The translations under genes and the position numbers were made by a program. A stretch of 64,000 bases of DNA from the NCBI RefSeq assembly GCF_001747085.1, contig NZ_MDJD01000007.1:558001-622000 (forward strand), in the 5' to 3' direction. Position 1 is the stretch's first letter. Every line of letters begins with the position of its first letter. The stretch is from Flavivirga aquatica. Its GTDB lineage: Bacteria > Bacteroidota > Bacteroidia > Flavobacteriales > Flavobacteriaceae. The notes beneath the pieces were generated by a model. The model worked only from the letters and a program-made list of their open reading frames with translations, had not been told where the DNA came from and did not search any database. This document shows, piece by piece, positions 60,024 to 64,000 of this stretch.

Positions 60024-61511
60024 ATGAAAACTATAAAATCATTAATACTATTCCTTCTCTTTGTTAATATTTTGAAGGCGCAATCTAAAAATATCTTTTG
60101 GGAAAGATCTTTTTGGAAAACAAATCCAACTCTAGAAATTGTTGAACAAAAAATTATAGAAGGTAACAGTGCAACAGCATTAAATACTAATGGATTTGAT
60201 GCGATAGCGTATTCTATTTTAAATGGCACTTCAAATAAAATCATAGAGTATTTATTAACTAAATCAGATAACGAAGTCAATAAATTAACCCACGACAAAA
60301 GGACTTATGTGTTTTGGGCAGCATATAAAAATAATTTGGATTTAATGAAACACCTCATTGCTAAAGGTGCAAAAATGGATTTAAAAGATTCGCATCAGTT
60401 TTCAGTATTAACCTTTGCGGCGGCTGCAGGTGTAACCAACACAGCTGTTTACGATTTGTGCATACAAAACGGTATAGATGTTAAGACAGATAAAGATGAA
60501 CATGGAGCTAATGCATTATTACTAATAGCTCCCTATTTAGAAGACGAAACACTGATTGATTATTTTACATCCAAAGGCTTAAGTATTCATGATAAAGATG
60601 CTGATGGTAATAGTATCTTTAATTATGCAGCCCGAAAGGGTAATACAAATTTACTAAATCTACTTATAGAAAAAGGCGTTGCATACAAGTCCCTAAATAA
60701 ACAAGGAGGCAACGCCTTTATATTTGCAACTAAAGGTACTAGAAACCATTCAAATTCATTAGAAACCTATAAATACCTAGAAAAAATGGGTTTACAACCA
60801 AACATCATCACAGATAATGGATTTACACCATTACACGCTTTAGCTTATAAGAATACAGATATTGATATTTTTAACTACTTTATTGAAAAAGGTGGTGATG
60901 TAAACCAACCAGATATTAATGGGAATACCCCATTTATAAATGCCGCTTACAGAAATGATTTAAAAAGCGTTGAATATCTAGCATTACATACCAAGAACTT
61001 TAATATTCAGAATAAAAAGGGGATATCGCCTTTAATGAGAGCTCTACAAAGTAATAACAGTAAAGTGGTAGCTTTTTTATTAGAAAAGGGGGCAAATCCT
61101 CAAACTTTAGATGCTAGTGGAAATTCTCTAGTATATTATTTATTAAAATCATATACCCCTAAAAATTTAAAAGAATTTGAAGAAAAATTCAAGTTACTTC
61201 AGAATCATGAACTAGATTTTAAAGGGCTTCAATCTAAAGGTAATACTATTTGGCATCTTGCAGTAAAACAACATAGTATTGATTTATTAGAAAAATTAGA
61301 AACTCTTGAAGTTCCTGTTAATAAAAGGAATAATGAAGGCTACACACCATTACATTTAGCGGCTATGACAGCTAAAAACACAAGCGTTTTAAAACACCTA
61401 TTATCCGTTGGAGCTGATAAAACCATAAAAACAGATTTTGAAGAAACCGTGTACGATTTAGCTAGAGAAAACGAAATGTTAACACAAACGAATATTAACT
61501 TTTTAAGATAA
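60024..61511 (+). CDS. Secreted multi-ankyrin protein
   Basis: A 495-residue exported protein. MKTIKSLILFLLFVNILKAQ is a signal peptide, followed by about 12-13 ankyrin units across most of the length. Examples are YKNNLDLMKHLIAKGAKMDL, GNTNLLNLLIEKGVAY, NGFTPLHALAYKNTDIDIFN and NEGYTPLHLAAMTAKNTSVL. It sits between DUF6607 and DUF2271 genes with short gaps (33 and 3 bases), pointing to co-transcription. A scaffold or binding role in iron/heme handling outside the cytoplasm is possible, but only from context. Confidence 0.88.
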   Translation: MKTIKSLILFLLFVNILKAQSKNIFWERSFWKTNPTLEIVEQKIIEGNSATALNTNGFDAIAYSILNGTSNKIIEYLLTKSDNEVNKLTHDKRTYVFWAAYKNNLDLMKHLIAKGAKMDLKDSHQFSVLTFAAAAGVTNTAVYDLCIQNGIDVKTDKDEHGANALLLIAPYLEDETLIDYFTSKGLSIHDKDADGNSIFNYAARKGNTNLLNLLIEKGVAYKSLNKQGGNAFIFATKGTRNHSNSLETYKYLEKMGLQPNIITDNGFTPLHALAYKNTDIDIFNYFIEKGGDVNQPDINGNTPFINAAYRNDLKSVEYLALHTKNFNIQNKKGISPLMRALQSNNSKVVAFLLEKGANPQTLDASGNSLVYYLLKSYTPKNLKEFEEKFKLLQNHELDFKGLQSKGNTIWHLAVKQHSIDLLEKLETLEVPVNKRNNEGYTPLHLAAMTAKNTSVLKHLLSVGADKTIKTDFEETVYDLARENEMLTQTNINFLR

Positions 61512-61514
61512 GAG

Positions 61515-62018
61515 ATGAAAAATACCCAAGTTTTTAAAATAGTGTCTTTACTCGCCTTAGTGCTATTTACTTTATCAGGATTTGTAAATAAGTCTGCTGA
61601 TTCAGCAGCATACAAATGTATGATACAAATGACCAACTATTCAGGCGAAGGCGCCTATATTGTAATTTCATTATTAAACCCTGATGGAGATTATGAAAAA
61701 ACACTTTATGTTCAAGGTGATGACGATGAGTGGTATTCTGATATTACAGAATGGTGGCAATTTCATGGTAAGGTACGAACAGATATTGATGCCATTACGG
61801 GTGCAACCATAAGTGGTGGAGAACGTGCTATTTCAGTCATTCAAATTCCAAATAATAAAATAGATATGGGATATAAAATTCGTTTCGAATCGGCTGTTGA
61901 AGACCAAGAATATTACAAAAATGATGTAGAGTTTGAACTCACTTCAGAATCGATTAAAAGTAAAGTAGAAGGGCATGGTTTTATACGTTATGTACGCATG
62001 ATGCCCCAAGCTAAATAA
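61515..62018 (+). CDS. DUF2271 domain protein
   Basis: A 167-residue exported protein. A signal peptide (about residues 1-25) precedes the DUF2271 domain: MIQMTNYSGEGAYIVISLLNP, YSDITEWWQF and the marked DAITGATISGG segment. DUF2271 proteins occur with PepSY proteins and TonB receptors in iron-uptake loci. Here it follows the ankyrin gene by 3 bases. A weak hairpin with eight Ts follows immediately (62017-62044), so the next receptor has its own promoter. Confidence 0.87.
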   Translation: MKNTQVFKIVSLLALVLFTLSGFVNKSADSAAYKCMIQMTNYSGEGAYIVISLLNPDGDYEKTLYVQGDDDEWYSDITEWWQFHGKVRTDIDAITGATISGGERAISVIQIPNNKIDMGYKIRFESAVEDQEYYKNDVEFELTSESIKSKVEGHGFIRYVRMMPQAK

Positions 62019-62044
62019 AGGTTAATAGATAGCACCTTTTTTTT
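62017..62044 (+). terminator. Terminator after DUF2271
   Basis: AAAGGT (62017-62022) and ACCTTT (62034-62039) form a 6-bp stem around an 11-base loop. A run of eight Ts (62037-62044) follows. The stem is short but the T-tract is clear. Confidence 0.5.
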
Positions 62045-62109
62045 AGAATAATACAATTATAGCAATACTATAATAGTAATTTCTTTTTATAAGTATTTTA
62101 TTTATAATT

Positions 62110-62126
62110 AGTCTAAATAAAAATAA
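62110..62126 (+). promoter_or_regulatory. Second copy of the candidate iron-regulator motif
   Basis: AGTCTAAATAAAAATAA differs by one base from the sequence at 59023-59039. It lies five bases upstream of the -7-like TATTTTTG (62132-62139), so a bound repressor would cover the -33 region. Confidence 0.5.
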
Positions 62127-62131
62127 GAGGT

Positions 62132-62139
62132 TATTTTTG
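62132..62139 (+). promoter_or_regulatory. Possible -7 element for the second TonB receptor
   Basis: TATTTTTG matches TAnnTTTG and lies 21 bases before the ATG at 62161, a spacing like that upstream of gpsA. Confidence 0.5.
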
Positions 62140-62160
62140 TATCTAATTTTTTTAAAAACA

Positions 62161-64000
62161 TGAAGTTTTTCTATAAGACATTTTTTTTCATTTTAAGCAC
62201 GTCTTTATATGCGCAATCTGGTACAATTAAAGGAAACATTGCTTTTAAAGACGGCACACCTTTAGATTTAGCTTTGGTTTTTATTGAGACTATTTCAAAA
62301 CATGCTTACACTGATGAAAACGGAGATTTTACTCTTACCCAAATTCCATATGGACAGCATGTATTAAGTATAAAATACTTTGGTAAAACTATCGAAACTG
62401 TACCTGTTAATTTAAATGGTAAAGAAGCCCATATAATTTACAAACTAAGTTTTAATGCTTCTAATAAATTATCAGAAGTTGTTGTAAAAGGAAAAACAAA
62501 AGAAGCCAAAATAGAAACAAAAGGGTTTGCGGTAAACGCTATTAGTATGAAAAGGGCTTCCCTTCAATCTATACAAGCTAATGATGTTTTAGACCGGTCT
62601 TCAGGAGTAAGGATTCGACAAAATGGTGGTTTAGGTTCTCGTATACACTATAACATTAATGGACTTTCAGGTAACGCTATTCGTGTATTCATTAATGGAT
62701 CTCCAATAGAGTCATTTGGTCCCTCATTCTCACTAAATAGTATTCCAACAAATTTAATTAAACGCGTTGAAGTGTATAAAGGTGTTGTGTCAATTCATTT
62801 GGCAGGAGATGCCTTAGGAGGTGCTATAAATGTTGTTTTAAAGGAAGCGTTTGGTAAAAATAATGTAGATCTATCCTATTCTTTTGGGTCATTCAATACG
62901 CATCAAGCATCTATGTCGGGTAATTATTTTAATAAAAAAACAGGTTTTACGGTTTTAGGTTCTGGGTTTTATAACTATTCTGATAACAATTATAAAGTAT
63001 GGGGAAATCAAGTATATACTACTAATCCTACTACTGGCGACATTACCTATGTTACCGCCGAACGATTTCATGACACTTATATTTCAAAAGGTTTTAAGGT
63101 AGATGTAGGTTTTTCAAATAAAAAATGGGCAGATAAACTAATGTTAGGTGTAATCTATTCAGATTTAGATAAAGACATACAACATGGTGCAACATTAGAA
63201 TCGGTTTATGGAGAAAGAAAAGCATCTCAACAAACCAATTTAATTGGTATAACCTATAAAGATGAAAGTTTTTTATCTAATAATAAATTAAGTATTGATG
63301 CCTTTTCCTCATATTCCCATTTAAGAAGAAATATAACAGACATTAACCCATTTATTTATGATTGGGATGGTAAAAGAAAAGAACGTTTTGATGCTGATGG
63401 GAACTTTATAGGTTATTATGAATATGCTTCTGGAGCCGAAGCTGGAGCTCCAACATTACAGGAAAGTATTGAAAAAATTTATGTAGGTCGTATTACATCA
63501 AACTATGATATTAACAATAACAATACCATATCTACAAATATTTTACACACCAGATTTACGAGAGATAATGAAGACCCTTTAAGGCATGTAGATATTAGAA
63601 ACCTTGATGATACACGATTTTCTAACCGAAGTATCTTAGGTATAAATTATGAAATTAAAGCATTAGATAACAAATTAAAAACATCAATATTTTATAAATA
63701 CTTTAATCAAAACATTCGGATTATTGAATATAAACGAAATGATAATTCAACTGCAATAGAACTTAACGATGTAGATAGAACTGTAGATGCCAATGGATTT
63801 GGGTTTACTATCGCTTATCACTTATTACCAAAAGTGCTTATACAAGTATCAGGCGAAAACTCGTTTAGATTACCAGTAGCAAGAGAGTTGTTTGGAAACC
63901 TAGCCGAAAATCTTGAAGCTAATTTTAATTTAGAACCTGAAAAAAGTAAAAATCTTAATCTGGGTGCAACATTCGGAACATTTAATTTTGGAAAACATGA
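62161..64000 (+). CDS. TonB-dependent receptor with carboxypeptidase-like N-domain, 5' part
   Basis: At least 613 codons are open from ATG 62161 to the window end; the stop lies beyond. MKFFYKTFFFILSTSLYA is a signal peptide. An N-terminal carboxypeptidase-regulatory-like domain (GTIKGNIAFKDGTPLDLALVFIETI…, residues 20-100) precedes a TonB-box region (LSEVVVKGKTKEA), a plug domain (IQANDVLDRSSGVRIRQNGG…, IKRVEVYKGVVSIHLAGDALGGAIN) and the barrel. This layout is typical of Bacteroidota iron-siderophore or heme receptors. It is the second receptor of the locus. Confidence 0.9.

Noticed and set aside
1-64000. CRISPR arrays, insertion sequences or prophage genes
   Set aside because: No regularly spaced repeats, transposase motifs with terminal inverted repeats, or phage structural genes were found.

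Overview
The window is a low-GC chromosomal segment whose gene content points to a marine Flavobacteriaceae-type Bacteroidota. The evidence is a complete MoxR/DUF58/BatA-E aerotolerance operon, paired DUF1501/DUF1800 genes, HmuY- and TonB-dependent-receptor outer-membrane genes, LytTR/HPHFLFN-type signalling, many lipoproteins with short flavobacterial signal peptides, and several TAnnTTTG-like -7 elements. No rRNA, convincing tRNA, CRISPR array, prophage or intact insertion sequence was found.

Layout. 0-3.4 kb: 3' end of nadD, a lipoprotein with a basic tail, gpsA and a small membrane protein. 3.4-7.4 kb: conserved hypothetical, then a VWA-like lipoprotein, a four-helix membrane protein and a frameshifted lipoprotein gene. 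7.6-13.3 kb: a methyltransferase-like protein paired with an AlkB-type dioxygenase, a CapA-type lipoprotein, pheS with an intergenic repeat next to its promoter, CvpA and two conserved hypotheticals. 13.3-14.35 kb has no supportable gene. 14.36-19.6 kb: two SulP transporters around a beta-carbonic anhydrase and a DUF2490 outer-membrane protein, a probable inorganic-carbon uptake locus. 19.7-29 kb: the bat operon on the minus strand (moxR, DUF58, BatD-like, batA, batB, batC, batD, batE). 29.5-32 kb: SDR, frameshifted HD-domain gene, AlbA_2 protein. 32.4-37.1 kb: a decayed lipoprotein, the DUF1501/DUF1800 pair, a membrane-anchored helix-hairpin-helix protein and a frameshifted OmpA-domain gene. 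37.3-45.7 kb: ALDH7-type dehydrogenase, isoaspartyl peptidase/asparaginase lipoprotein and a giant alpha-2-macroglobulin. 46.2-47.2 kb: fragments (DUF4386 3' part, frameshifted DUF695 gene). 47.3-53.6 kb: a signalling block (histidine kinase, LytTR regulator without an obvious start codon, serine hydrolase, AraC regulator, DUF6326 protein, divergent alpha/beta hydrolase). 53.6-55.5 kb: secreted ankyrin protein, lipoprotein remnant, metallophosphoesterase, TPR-tail remnant. 55.7-64 kb: an iron/heme uptake locus, with TonB receptor and HmuY-like lipoprotein facing away from DUF6607, ankyrin, DUF2271 and a second TonB receptor.

Two themes stand out. First, the window has many broken accessory genes: frameshifts at about 6.46, 30.69, 36.3/36.53 and 47.12 kb, a multiply damaged lipoprotein at 32.4-32.9 kb, and genes lacking a normal start codon at 51.29 and 54.55 kb. 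Two of the frameshifts are repaired by adding one A to an A-run, so real decay and homopolymer sequencing error must both be considered. Second, a 17-bp motif (AGTCTAAATAA followed by AATAA one base later) occurs upstream of both iron-receptor transcription units, suggesting a shared operator. The least familiar gene pairings are the methyltransferase/AlkB pair (7.6-9.3 kb) and the VWA lipoprotein/membrane protein pair (4.0-5.9 kb).
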